From Aurantiochytrium sp. KH105 (lineage: Eukaryota > Sar > Bigyra > Thraustochytrida > Thraustochytriidae), in assembly GCA_003116975.1 (NCBI GenBank), contig BGKB01000013.1, positions 124,001-188,000 of the forward strand: a stretch of DNA of 64,000 nt, given 5' to 3'. This document shows, one piece after another, positions 48,769 to 59,700 of this stretch; the stretch's first letter is position 1, and each line of letters begins with the position of its first letter. Under the pieces are notes generated by a model. That model was not told where the DNA came from and did no database searches. It saw only the letters and a program-made list of their open reading frames with translations. The position numbers and the translations under genes were made by a program.

Positions 48769-50667
48769 CTAAGGTGACTGGCTCGAAGTCTCGTTGCCGA
48801 AAAGGTTTGCAGCGTACTTGCGCACATACATGTCCGCAGACTCCACCTTATCCCAGTCAATTGGAAGACGCGTGAATTCGCGCCGCGCGAGCGGAGTGTC
48901 CAGAAGGGGCGGCTCGTCCAGCACAACTTTCACAGTAGCTTCGCGACCGAGCTCCTTGACACCTTCGGCCAAGCGAGTCGTCCAAGCACGCACGGCTTGC
49001 ATTGATTTAATATAGGCTTGCTCCTTTTCGGTGCCACTCACACGAGCGGTAAAGTCGGGCTTGCCCGCATCGGAACCGACGACGACAATATACTTGAGCA
49101 GGTCCTTGACGGAGGAAGCACCATCTGCGAGCTCTGTAGTCTCGGGGCGCCCGGTGACGTCGATCTTGAAGGCGTCCGGATCGAGGGTGCATGGGGTGTC
49201 CTCAGTCGAACGCAAAAGATCACTACGCTCGCTGGGATGAAAGCGGAGGAACCTTAACGGTGCATCGATTTGCTGTGCTAGGCACTTTGTGACCTTGACC
49301 TTGCTTGCAAGATTTTGCTCGAGCAGCAGCGAAGGAGAACCTTGCAGAGCAGCGCCATCGTCCCAGGCAAAGGTGCCCGCAGCGAGAATAAGAGCGTCAA
49401 GCGCCGGAACACGAGATCGCATGGCTACGGTGAGTCTCGCGACCTCGGGCCACGACGAACAGTCCGCTTCAGTCGTAAAGACGGCAGGCTCGACCTTGGA
49501 AGACGTGCAGGACTTTTGCAAAGGCTCGACTGCGCGGACCAGGGCCGCAGCTGCGTCCAAGCGCCCGGAATCACGAGCTACCATCACGACAGACCATCCT
49601 CGCGTGCGCATCTCCTTTGCCCATGCAAGACCGACACCGGACGAAGCGCCCGTAACAAGAGCGACGCGCGGTTTTTGTTCATGAAAGAGCCAGCTGGCGG
49701 CCTTATCTCGATATGAGTCAATGTCAATCTTGGCGTTTCGTAGTTTTTGCTTCGTGGCAGCATTGAGTCGATTAGGCACGTTAAGGTCGAGCGCATAGTC
49801 CCAGCTCATGGAGCCGCGATGATCCCGAATAATGTTGCACACCTGATCGACGGTGAGCACCTTTTTCCCATCGTGACGCTCTCGCTGCGAAAAGTATTCC
49901 GTCATGGGGAGTTTGGCGGTGGGAAAGCCGAGGTGGGATGCCTTTGCCTGGGCAGCGCCCTTTTGTTTGTTGCGATCGATCAGACCACCAATAATGTACG
50001 CTTTGGTTGGATCGAATGCGGTAATTGTCTCTGTGGCGTCTGCGGACAAATAGACGGCATTTTCCGGGGTGTAGAGCTCGTGAAAGGGTTCGCTACGTAT
50101 CGAAAAGTCTCCGATTTCTGCCCATGATGCACCGCCTCCCTGACGCTCAGCAAGCTCCTTTTGCAGCTCAGACGACATTCCTGCAAGCACAAGGCAGCTT
50201 GGTCGCCATGTCGCCCGATTTTGTCCGTAGGTACCGCTGATCTGATGGTACAAGCTCCGGCGAAGGTCACGAGGCATGTCCCCGGCAAATTCCATGTCCA
50301 CGACGATGGTCGGGTTTGACTGCGCAAGCTTGGGCACAGCCTGTTTGGCATCTTTGCGGAGCGCTTGGTCGGCGCTTCGCGGATTGCTGCCCCGTGCAAT
50401 AGCTTCTGCTTTGTTACGCTTGGGCGCTTGCCTGGGTTGATCGGGCGTCTTCGCCCTCTTGCGCCGTGCGATTTCCGTTCGCACGAGAGCAGCTACCTTG
50501 CGCTTGAGCGCGTTTTTGGACTCCTTGTCGGCATACTGTTCCAGAAGCGCTTTGTTTTTTTCCTCCACAAAGGCCCGCACGGCGGCGTACTCTTCGCGAC
50601 GCCGCTGTTCGGCCTCGTCCACTGGCTGGTGGTGGCGGTCCTGCTCTTCGCCGCCACTACCGTCCAT
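48769..50667 (-). CDS. TRM10 tRNA methyltransferase-SDR fusion protein
   Basis: 632 residues in one uninterrupted exon. Residues 1-115 are a charged, basic leader typical of TRM10. Residues 118-300 are a TRM10-type SPOUT domain, which N1-methylates purine 9 of tRNA: TIVVDMEFAGDM, NAVYLSADA, IIGGLIDRNKQKG with the catalytic-site Asp231, and FPTAKLPMTEYF. After a short link, 333-600 is a short-chain dehydrogenase/reductase fold: ALVTGASSGVGLAWA (336-350), LILAAG (426-431) and Asn452, but the YxxxK active site reads YIKSM, with Tyr552 and Met556 in place of Lys. The NAD site looks intact and the oxidoreductase site dead. In human mitochondrial RNase P, TRMT10C binds SDR5C1. Localisation is unclear: no obvious mitochondrial leader is seen. 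Confidence 0.9.
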   Translation of the reverse strand: MDGSGGEEQDRHHQPVDEAEQRRREEYAAVRAFVEEKNKALLEQYADKESKNALKRKVAALVRTEIARRKRAKTPDQPRQAPKRNKAEAIARGSNPRSADQALRKDAKQAVPKLAQSNPTIVVDMEFAGDMPRDLRRSLYHQISGTYGQNRATWRPSCLVLAGMSSELQKELAERQGGGASWAEIGDFSIRSEPFHELYTPENAVYLSADATETITAFDPTKAYIIGGLIDRNKQKGAAQAKASHLGFPTAKLPMTEYFSQRERHDGKKVLTVDQVCNIIRDHRGSMSWDYALDLNVPNRLNAATKQKLRNAKIDIDSYRDKAASWLFHEQKPRVALVTGASSGVGLAWAKEMRTRGWSVVMVARDSGRLDAAAALVRAVEPLQKSCTSSKVEPAVFTTEADCSSWPEVARLTVAMRSRVPALDALILAAGTFAWDDGAALQGSPSLLLEQNLASKVKVTKCLAQQIDAPLRFLRFHPSERSDLLRSTEDTPCTLDPDAFKIDVTGRPETTELADGASSVKDLLKYIVVVGSDAGKPDFTARVSGTEKEQAYIKSMQAVRAWTTRLAEGVKELGREATVKVVLDEPPLLDTPLARREFTRLPIDWDKVESADMYVRKYAANLFGNETSSQSP

Positions 50668-51094
50668 GGTGAAGCCGCCGAGGTTCCTTATGCGCGAAGC
50701 GCCTGCCCGGGCTCGGGCCTTCCGTGCGGCAAGCCCTAGCGTGGTGCAAGTACTCTCTTCGCGCGCTTCGCAAGCTTTGCTCTCGAGGTTTGCTGTGCCC
50801 AGCGAGCGCCGCGGGTATACAACTTATACCTTATCGCCCGCCTGGTATACTATACGTAAAGAACGCGTGGCCAAAGGTCGCCAAAGGCCAAGATAGCCCA
50901 AGACCAAGACCAAGGCCAAGACCAAGAAAGATCAGACCGGCCAAGACCAGGCAAGACCAAGGCCAAGACCAGGAGCAAGGCACGATCAGCAAAACCGGCC
51001 CGGGCACGCACGTCGAGGGCGCTGGGCTCCTTTACAGGAAAGAATCTGACGACGTGTAAAAGAGACGGCGCGGACTGGCGACGACGGTGGTCCA
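50668..51094. promoter_or_regulatory. Divergent promoter region with CCAAGA tandem repeat
   Basis: 427 bases between head-to-head genes. From about 50885 to 50985 it is a degenerate tandem array of CCAAGA/CCAAGGCCAAGACCAAG units. CCAAGA-rich arrays of this kind are not known to me as a promoter element; the repeat may be neutral. Confidence 0.55.
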
Positions 51095-53302
51095 ATGGAG
51101 CTCCCCGACGACCAAGACGTGAGCGAGGGCCTCGTGTTACTCGCGCCTGGCGGCAAGGACAAGGAAAGGAAGCATAAAAAGAGCAAAAAGGACAAAAAGG
51201 ATAGAAAGGACAGGAGGAAACACAAATATCGTCGTGGCAAACATGAAGCCAACGACAGTAGCGACGATGCTCTCGACCAGCGCGGTGGCAAGAAGCGCGC
51301 ACGCAATGATGCCAGGTCCACCGAATATAAAGGGACGCGTCTGAGACCTGAGGACCTGGTGAACGTGCTGAGTAGCTTTGCGGCGGTCGTAGGTCTCGGA
51401 GCTCGGGATCATGCGTGCAAGTTATTCCTCCGTGCTGTAATGCGTGACCCTGCGCAACAAGGACGCACCGTGGCGTGCACGTGGCCGGAACCCCTTCAAG
51501 CGCGAAACGCTGCATTCGATTTGCAGTGTGCCGCGTACGTTGAGCCCTTTGAGCGACGAAAGCTGGACAAGTATGAGAACTCCCGGGTGACGGCCTTTAA
51601 TGCATGCATGTTGATCCAGGAGACATTCCGCGACCCGCTTCTGCAGCGATTCTCGCTTGTTGTCATTGATGATTTTCAACAGCGAGACGTGCACGCAGAT
51701 ATCTTACTCAGTCTTCTTGTCAAGATCCAGGCGAGGAGGCCAGAGCTGCGAATTCTCGTCTTTGCGTGCACAGAAGCAAGCGCCGAGGTCGCGGCCTCAT
51801 ACCTTAGTCAAACGCTAGCGTCGAGAAGTGGGCTTTTCGACGTGCGGCCGCCAAGACTCGATCGAACTTTCCATCAGCGTCTCATGTACCTGCAAACTGC
51901 GACTTTGGACTATCTACGCGAGTGCGTGGATCTTGTGGTGTTGTTGCACACGGAGCAATCAATGTCTGCAGGTAACATCCTCGTGTTTCTACCCTCGAAC
52001 CGAAGAGTCAATGCGTTTATAGAACAAATGAACCGTCAGCAAGGGTGTTCCAATCTCGACGTGGTTCCTTGGAGTTCGGGTTTCCAACGCGGCGTCGCGC
52101 AAGGATACAGAAGTTGCACAGTTGTATACTCTGCACAAGAGTCTCTCTTCTTTCAGACAGCGGCATCGTCTCGAGAGGTCAACATGGTTGTGGACTCAAT
52201 GCTTGCCGAGCGAAAGGTGGTGGATTGCGACACTGGTGTCGAGGATTACGGCGTTGTGGCGGTGACGCGCGAGGAGGCCGAACAGCGCGCGCAGTGCTCG
52301 CAGGATTTCGTTTATCGCCTGTGCACTGAGCAAGCCACCTCGGATCTGGTCATGGAAGAGGGGTCGCATACTGGGGCGGAAGTCACGCGAGCCAATCTCA
52401 GCACCTTGTGTCTGCAATTGAAGCGACTTCATGTGCGTGACCTGGTTCGCTTTCCGTATGTAACGGCGCCACCCGCTCGAGCCGTGGCGCGAGCCCTTGA
52501 TGAGCTTCATGCTCTTGAGGCCATTGACGACGATGGCGAATTAAGCACAATAGGGGCACGCATGGTGCGATTTTTGCCCTTGAATCCAGCGTTGAGTCGG
52601 CTGCTGGTGCTTTCCCTGGAGTTTGGGTGCTCGGAGGAGGCTTTGACGATTGCTGCAATGCTCGAGACACTCGAGCACGCGAGTCTGTTCATGCGCGGAA
52701 CGTCTGCATTGTCATTGAAGGCAACTGAAGCCGTGCGCGCTCTGGGCGCGCGGGAAGGTGATCTGGTCATGTACGTGAACATTTACAATAACTTTGTTAT
52801 GGCCGCGAACCGTACGACGTGGTGCGAGGCCATGGGGATCAAATTACACACATTGAAACGGTGTCATTCGATTCGAAAGGTACTTGAGAAGGAATTGGTC
52901 CTACTTGCACAAGAAGCAAAGGTTCAAGTTTTGTCGTGCTGCGAAGATACGAACTCGTTGGTGCGTTGCATTTGCGGGGCTTTCTTTCTCTGCGCGGCAC
53001 GACTGGACGGGAGCGGCCAGAAATACGTGACGATCGACGGGCGGACCCAATTGAGTGTTCTTTCTTCCAACGTTTTCTATCAGCAGTGCGGAGTTCCTCC
53101 GCAGTGGATTGTTATGCCCCGATTGGTGCGAAATGTTGAGAACGTTACGCGTATTGAGCCCAGCATGCTTTTAGAGTCGGCACCGCACGTCTTTCGGGCG
53201 AGTAAACCCGTAAGCAGTCGGGACGGACAAGGTTCGTCATCGACTTCATCCTCCTCATCCGTCAACCGCATGCAGCGCCCAGCCTGGATGGTGATGCCCT
53301 AG
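51095..53302 (+). CDS. DHX35-like DEAH helicase lacking ATPase motifs
   Basis: 735 residues, single exon. Residues 1-75 are a Lys-rich leader. The rest follows the layout of DHX35 (DEAH/RHA spliceosomal-type helicases): RecA2, winged helix, HA2 ratchet (about 430-570; LNPALSRLLVLSLEFGCSEE) and the OB fold (about 630-710). Every catalytic motif is altered: no Walker A GKT is found, DEAH reads DDFQ (192-195), SAT reads ACT (225-227 region), the motif V TNxAETS is replaced by YSAQESLFF, and QRxGRxGR retains only QR (397-398). The order of surrounding blocks still matches DHX35 well, for example DPLLQRFSLVVIDDF compared with DPLLKKYSVIMLDEA. The frame is open for 735 codons, so this looks like a kept protein. 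Likely a scaffolding pseudo-helicase. Confidence 0.8.
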   Translation: MELPDDQDVSEGLVLLAPGGKDKERKHKKSKKDKKDRKDRRKHKYRRGKHEANDSSDDALDQRGGKKRARNDARSTEYKGTRLRPEDLVNVLSSFAAVVGLGARDHACKLFLRAVMRDPAQQGRTVACTWPEPLQARNAAFDLQCAAYVEPFERRKLDKYENSRVTAFNACMLIQETFRDPLLQRFSLVVIDDFQQRDVHADILLSLLVKIQARRPELRILVFACTEASAEVAASYLSQTLASRSGLFDVRPPRLDRTFHQRLMYLQTATLDYLRECVDLVVLLHTEQSMSAGNILVFLPSNRRVNAFIEQMNRQQGCSNLDVVPWSSGFQRGVAQGYRSCTVVYSAQESLFFQTAASSREVNMVVDSMLAERKVVDCDTGVEDYGVVAVTREEAEQRAQCSQDFVYRLCTEQATSDLVMEEGSHTGAEVTRANLSTLCLQLKRLHVRDLVRFPYVTAPPARAVARALDELHALEAIDDDGELSTIGARMVRFLPLNPALSRLLVLSLEFGCSEEALTIAAMLETLEHASLFMRGTSALSLKATEAVRALGAREGDLVMYVNIYNNFVMAANRTTWCEAMGIKLHTLKRCHSIRKVLEKELVLLAQEAKVQVLSCCEDTNSLVRCICGAFFLCAARLDGSGQKYVTIDGRTQLSVLSSNVFYQQCGVPPQWIVMPRLVRNVENVTRIEPSMLLESAPHVFRASKPVSSRDGQGSSSTSSSSSVNRMQRPAWMVMP

Positions 53303-53676
53303 TTGTCTCTTGACTCATCCCGCTTCGTAAGCTTTATTTGACAAATCAGAGGCGAAGAGCTTCACGGATGCAACGTGTGGGTTCGTCTTCTTGAAGAGCC
53401 CCATGCAAAGAAGTACAGCGTAGTATTTTCTATTCCAAGGTACGCAGGTAGCCAAATGAGGTCTTTCTTTCCTTGTGGGGGTTTGTTTGCAAACAGTGAG
53501 ACGAGGCAGCGCGATGATGCTTGCTGCAAGAGACGATTCCTTTTCATCAGAAACAGATGTTCGGATGAGAGCAAAGCCCCCTCCCCCCCTTCTTGTGATA
53601 GAGTTTGCAAACTTTTTATTCCTTCTTCACCTTTCCTTTTCTCCAGCGGGTTGTTCTATTCTTCTTTTACTTTTCT
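53303..53676. other. Convergent 3' intergenic region
   Basis: 374 bases between convergent stops. T/C-rich near the right end. No gene supported. Confidence 0.5.
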
Positions 53677-56049
53677 TCAGGAATTGGACGCTTGACGCTT
53701 GAGCAACGCAATCGTGGACTGCAGAGTAATTCTCGACTTTCCAGGCGTTTGCTCTGCGCCTTTCAACGATTTGGTCTCTCCAGTGGATAGGGTAGACTTG
53801 GTGATAGTATTGGAGATTGGGGGGGTAACGTTGGCTGGGGTGCTCGTGGAGGGCACGTTAGACGTTGCTTGTTTTCCTTTTGCGGCAAAAGGCAGCGAGC
53901 CTTGCGAAGACACTTGGGCCTCGGCGAGAGCAATGACCGAAAGGCCATCTTTGTTTTTTAGCGAAAAGTCGAAGCGGCGAGGAATGAGCATACGGGTGAC
54001 TGTCTGGCAAAGCTCATCGGTGACATCGATGCGCGACACATGAAGCAAAAGCTCATGCAAGACGGTGTTTCGGTTCGCGTTGACAGTATTGACGCGAAAA
54101 GGACCATACTTGGAAGGAAACGCGTCCAAGTAGGCTTCAATGGTGCGAATATAAATGGGGCCGTGGCGGATATACAAGTGCAAACCCGTGTCGCGGCCAT
54201 TCTTTGAGAGCTGGTTGGGATCCACACCACACTCATTGATCAAGAAGCGAAAAAGCTGGTCTCGATTGCTACCCTTGGTGGCACGATGGAGGAGCGTTTC
54301 CCCATCTGCGCTCTCCAGTTCAAAATCGAAGCCAGCACGATGAAAAGCACGAAAGACGCGAAGATCGAGAACTCCAAACTTGACAAAGGAGTCCATGTAG
54401 GCGTGGAGAAAAGCACTTGGGTCGATTCCAGATAGTTTCTCGGAAAGATCACTAGTCTCGATCTTCCTAGAGTTGGTGGTTCGTAGACCTGCGAGAAACT
54501 CTCTGAGCTCTTCGCTATTTTCTCTTGGGTGGAGAGAGGCAAGACGCAACAAGTAGCTTGCCCGACGATCAGTCTCGTCGCTCGACGCCGTGGAAGCAGT
54601 CTGTCCAATAGAGCCTTCCTGCGGCCTGTCTGCGCTGTCTACTGTCTGCGCCAAGGCCTTTTCCGTGGCTGTGGGCTTGCTGGATAGCCGGCCCTCAGCT
54701 GTCGTTTTTGTTGCTGCTGCTGTTACTGCTGTTGTTTTGTCATGGCCTTGCGTATGATCATTGTCCTCGTCTCTATCCTCATTGAGCGCACCATCAGAGG
54801 CAGCTCTTGCGCTATTCTGCCTGCGCTTGGTGTGCCGATCTTTGTTGGCAGAGCCGGAGGACGTGGAGTGAGGACGTTTACGTTGTTTCGAGTGTCCCGG
54901 AGTGGCCGAGCAGTCCGATTGAGTGGTCAGGATCTGGGACGCATTCCCAGAAGCTGATCCACTGGAGCTGGCTGTTTGCGCAAGGGGTTCGCTATCGGCA
55001 GCTTTCGTATCGCGGCTCCCTTTGTTGCTGCTGGAACTACCTTCCCCGTTGCTGTTTCCGCTCGAATTGTTAAAGATATTGTCGGATCCGCTCGAGCCCG
55101 ATCCCTCGGCGCGCGCGTTTCCAGGACGTGCGTGGCGCCTACGACCGCGTCCCGACGAAAGGGTAGAGTACGACGAGAACGATGAAAGAGGCGAATTGGA
55201 GGATCGCGAGTTCGAGTCGTCGCCGCGGCGTTTTCGAAATTTTTTGCGAAACCGGCGTTTCTTGAGCGCGGCAACGGCAGTCTGTACCTGGCGCACTTGG
55301 TCTGAGAGATTCTCGACTTTGCTGGCTTGCTCGTTGACGCGCGCGGAGGCTTGGTCAAAGAGAACGCCTATGTTGGAGAGCAAGGTGTTTGCCTGATCAA
55401 TGAGAAATTGTTGTTGTTTTGCTGAAGACGTGATCAGCTGGTACTGGCCGGAAGGCGTCTGCATTTGTTGTGATTGCTGCATCTGCTGCTGCAATTGTTG
55501 CTGCTGTGGGTGCGCAAGATGTTGTCCCGTGAGTTGAGGACTTGATTGTTGTGAAGTAGTCGCTTGGGAAAACAAACTCTGAAGCATGGCCGGCGAGCCC
55601 GCATATGGACCTAGAAAAGGTTGTCCACCAACACTAGTCTGGAACATTTGCGGCTGTTGCTGACCAGGGTAATACTGAACCATGTGCTCCATGTTTTGCG
55701 AGCCCTGTTGGAATTGTCCCGGCGAAAGGACGGGAAAGAACACTTTTTGGCTGCCGGTATCGGTTGAGTAGATGCGCTGCATTGGCATCTGCTGAGATGT
55801 TGACGATGAAGTCGACGATGACGATGTTGGCAGAGTTCCTTGTCGCGGCGCATCCGAGGGTTGTTGTTGCTGATGCTGCTGCTGCTGACGCTGCTGCTGT
55901 TGTTGCGGTTGCTGATTGTGCCTTTGCGCAGGGCCTTCGTTCTGTCCTTGATTCTGTCCTTGGTCTACTTGGTACGGGCGGAATTGCTGCTGCTGCGGAA
56001 AATGCTGTTGCTGATCATTCTGGTTTTTGAATAGCAGCAATTCATTTTG

Positions 56050-56103
<54 letters not shown>

Positions 56104-56160
56104 ACCTCCTTGCGCGCCGCCACTTTGCTGGCCGACGGGCCACGAGTAACCTGGCCACAT
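53677..56160 (-). CDS. PolyQ protein with C-terminal ankyrin-type repeats
   Basis: 827 residues from the ATG at 56160 (MWPGYSWPVGQQSGG). An upstream ATG at 56523 would add 121 Arg/Gly-rich residues from G/C-rich leader DNA, which I judge non-coding. Residues 20-260 are Gln-rich, with a CAG-coded run of 15 or more Gln; residues 290-520 are Ser/Asn/Lys-rich with a basic KKRRFRKKFRKRR segment, a possible nuclear signal. The C-terminal about 260 residues contain ankyrin-type units: DGETLLHRATKGSNRDQLFR, NGRDTGLHLYIRHG, NRNTVLHELLLHV. A coiled-coil-like stretch (about 245-285) precedes the basic part. A scaffold or regulator role is possible; no specific function can be assigned. Confidence 0.75.
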
Positions 56161-56758
56161 AGTCTCCTTTTTCTGTCTTCCTCTCCAACCACCTGCACCG
56201 AGCGTCGAGCAGGCGCGGACCCCCGTCCGCCGCCCGCCGCGCCGCGCGCAGCCGCCCCGCCAGCCGGCCAGCCAGCCGCGAGCGAGCGAGCGGGCGCCGC
56301 GCCGCGCGCTCGCAGCCTCGCCGCGTTGCCGCTCTGCGCCGCCCTGCCTGCCTGCCAGCCCACCGCCCTCTGCCAGACTCTGCAAGATAAGATGATCAGC
56401 TTGCTCCTGCTTCCTCTTCTCGCCACCTGAGACACGGCAGAGGCCGAAGCCAGGCCAGCCCCTCTGGCCGCCTGTGGGGCCGCCCTCTGCGAAGTATGCT
56501 CGTCGCCCGCCGTGGCGTGTCATCTCCAGATAGCCAGCCTGCAGCCAGCCAGCCAGCCAGCCATCCCCTGCGCTCCTCTGCGTCGGCGCGTGGCCTGCGC
56601 TGCGCTGGAGAGACGCGCTTTGTCGCTTCTGGCCGACCGGGTGAGCGATTGGCGGGCGGGTCGATGGTCTCCCTCTCCGTCTGCAGCTGTCTGTTCATAT
56701 CTGGTTGTCAGTCTCCCTCCGGGCGAGTGGTGGCTCCTCGGCTGCGGGGATCAGGACC

Positions 56759-56789
56759 CTCACCGCAGTCCACGGTGGACTGCGGTGAG
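56759..56789. repeat. Perfect 31-base palindrome
   Basis: Two 15-base arms (56759-56773 and 56775-56789) are exact reverse complements around a single base at 56774. The left arm begins CTCACCGCAG and ends TCCAC. It lies about 600 bases upstream of the polyQ/ankyrin start. Confidence 0.9.
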
Positions 56790-59700
56790 ATGCGGCGCGG
56801 CGCGGCAGAGGCTGCCGATGGGGGGAGCAGCAGGCCTCGGAAATTTGACGGCAGATGCTGCGTCGGGTTGTCTGCGGGGCCGTTCTGCGGGGCCTTGCCT
56901 GTCCTCGGCTTCCCTCTCCCTCTCCGCAGCGGCCCAGCATGGATCAGCCAGCTGCGGCGGGCGCCCGTGCGCCCTGCCGCCGCCTGCGTCGGGGACGGGC
57001 TCTGCTTCAACGTCCTCCGCCCGCCCTCCCATCCGCACAAACGGCCGTCTCTCGCGCCGCTCGCGCCGCTCGGCGGCCCTGCCGTGCACTCCTCCGCTGA
57101 TACGTGCTGCCTGCCTCTGCTGCCTCGCCTTTCCGGCCGCCTCCTCTCCGCTGCTCCTTCCCATCCTCGCTCCCTTCCTCCTCCATTCTACCGCTTTCTG
57201 CGCCCTCCTCTCCTCCAACCCTCCCGCTCCCCCCCGGCGCCGCTTTCGCGTCCGGCTTCCCCGCGCCGAGCCTGCGCGCCAGGGCGCAGCGGGCGCGATC
57301 ACGAGCCCTTCGCGGCGTGGCTCGGCGCAACTTGGCGGAATTTGATTTGCAAAGCGGCAGGGGCTGCACGGCTCGGCGTTTCACAAAACGCAGAACCTCG
57401 GCCTCTGCGCTCTCTCTTCCGCCGCCCGCCGCGCCCACCCACGCCCCACTGCCTCTTTCCGCTCGGCAGCGGGATCCTCCTCTTGCCGCCCTCACAGAGC
57501 CAACCGCAGCCTGCTGGTTTGACCTCGCGCCGGCCCCGCAGCTGACCCCGGCCCCTCCTCACGCGCTCCTCGGCAACTTTCCGCCCCACGCCCGCCCGCT
57601 CCCGCCTCGCGCACTCGCGCCGCGACGCGCGCCGTCTAGCCTATGTGGGCGTGGCCGCGGCCTGCACTCCGGCGTGGGAGCGGGGAGGGAGATCTGCAGC
57701 CGGCTAGGCAGCTGCCTGCGAGGCACCGCGCCGCAGTTACCGCATGCCATCGACTTCTGTGGTGCGCCTGCGTGGCCTGCTGTTGATCCTGCTGTAGCGG
57801 CAGGACGCGAGCGGGACGGATGGAGGGGGGAAGTCGAGCCGCACTTGGTGGCCGCAGCGGGGAGGAAACGCAGTCCCTCATCTGTGCTCCATTTTCTCCC
57901 TTCTCCCTCCGCCCCCGCACCCACCTGGCGCCGTGCGGGGCCGTCCGGGGGCCATGCGGGGCCGTGCGGGGCCATGCGGGGCTGCTTCTTCAACGCAACG
58001 CAACGCAACGCAACGCAATACGACGGTTTTTTCTCCTTTTACCTGGGGTAGTGGCCATGGTGGGCCGCAGTCTGCGAGTCTGCAACTTTGCAACCCTGCC
58101 AGCGGCTCTGCGCGCCGTCGGCTGCGCAGCCGTCGCCTCACCTCGTCTCGCCTAACCCGCAGCCTCTGGCGCGCCTGCAAAGAGCTCTACTTCCAGGCTC
58201 GCGCGACAAAACCCGCCAGTCGTTGAGACTTGTGGCGGACCCCTTCTCGCAGAAGCGCTCTTTCTTGCGGCAGTGGGCCGACGCAGAAGCTGCCTCGGCG
58301 CCAGACTCGCAGCTTGACAGTGGCAAGTGCGGCGGAGCAGGCGTGATGCTGGCCGGCTGGCCGGCTGCCCTGATGGAAAAGTTACAGTCGGCAGCGGCTA
58401 CAGCTGGCCAGCCGCCTGCTGGCAGGAAATCCAGCTGCAGCAGCCAGCTGCACGTGAGACACGCACGCACGCACAGACGCACAGACGCACAGACGCACAG
58501 ACGCACAGACGCACGCACGCACGCACGCACGAAGCTCTGCCCTCGCCGCTGCTGCCTTTAACGCCACGGTGAACAGCGGAAAGAGGCCACAGTGAACTTG
58601 GGTGAAGGCCACAAGTGGTTTGCGTGAGAGCGGCCGAGGACGACTCACCCGCCCGCCACAGCTCGCTGTGGAAGCCCGAACTCCCAACCACAGTCAGCCC
58701 CTCACAGAGCCTGCCGCGGTCCGCGCCTCGCGACTCGAAAAAAATAACTGTGGTGAATTTTTGCGCTCGCAGCTCGAGCCCAGGCTGACAAGCAGCCGAG
58801 CAGACAGACCAGCCGATTGGCAACCGCCGCGCCACCGCAAGAACTCTCCGCCTCTCCGCCCGTCCGCCCTACCGATCCCTCCTCTGCTCGCCCCCCCGCC
58901 TCCCTCCCTCCCTCCCTCCCTCCCTCCCTCCCTCCCTCCCTTCCTCCCGCGCGTGACGCGCGCCGTCGTGTGTGCCGCCCGCGGGCTGCGCTGCGCTGCG
59001 GTCGCGCCCCCCCCCCCGCCCCCATCTTGCTGCCCGCTGCCGCCATCGCCGCCCGCGGCCACCCGAGCCGAGGCGCCGCAGCCCCGCGCCTCCCTCCCTC
59101 CCTCCATCCCCCCCTCCCAGGTCTCAGGCCGCCGGGCCCCGCTGCCGAGCACACGAACGGCCGGGCCCCGGGGCGCCGCGGGAGCGCAGGGGCCGCGCGC
59201 TCGGGCCCGGCGGGCGCGACAGAAACCTCCCCCCTCCCTCCCCGCGGCCGACCTACCGACTGTGTGGACTGTGGGGCTTCCCCGCAGCTGACTGGCCAGC
59301 CGCCGCCTCGCTTTCGCGACGGGGAACTGATTGGCAAGCGAGCAATGCAGCAGCGGCAGCAAGAAGAACTGCCGTGGAGGGCGGGCTGAAGGAGGAGCCA
59401 GGACAAAGAACACGGCGATGGGGAGATGCTAAAGCAAGGATTGAAGTTGAGATGGGAAAGCCGCCACTGGCGCGCCTTCAGTCGGCCGACCGGGGCCAGA
59501 GGTCTTGGGTTGCAGGGATCAACGCAGGTCAAGGCGGAAATGGCTTGAATGGGTGAACGGCCGACGTGCTGCAGGCCTGGCGGATCGTCAATTCGGAACC
59601 ATTGGCCTTCTTCGAGACTTCTGGCCGCCCGAAATTCATAGCGTGCGAAGACGGCATCGGTTTGTTACATGGCGCAAGGGGTAGTGGCACGGGACGGGCA

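Noticed and set aside
56161-56523. 121-residue N-terminal extension of the polyQ/ankyrin protein
   Set aside because: Although an ATG exists at 56523, the extension is Arg/Gly/Ala-rich sequence like the flanking non-coding DNA; the ATG at 56160 begins normal-looking protein.
58456-58532. CRISPR-like spaced repeat
   Set aside because: It is a simple ACGCACAG microsatellite without unique spacers.
56495-59560. Many long overlapping frames in the C/T-rich block
   Set aside because: Frames are open together in several phases on both strands, are Pro/Ser/Arg-rich and match nothing, as expected for biased composition.
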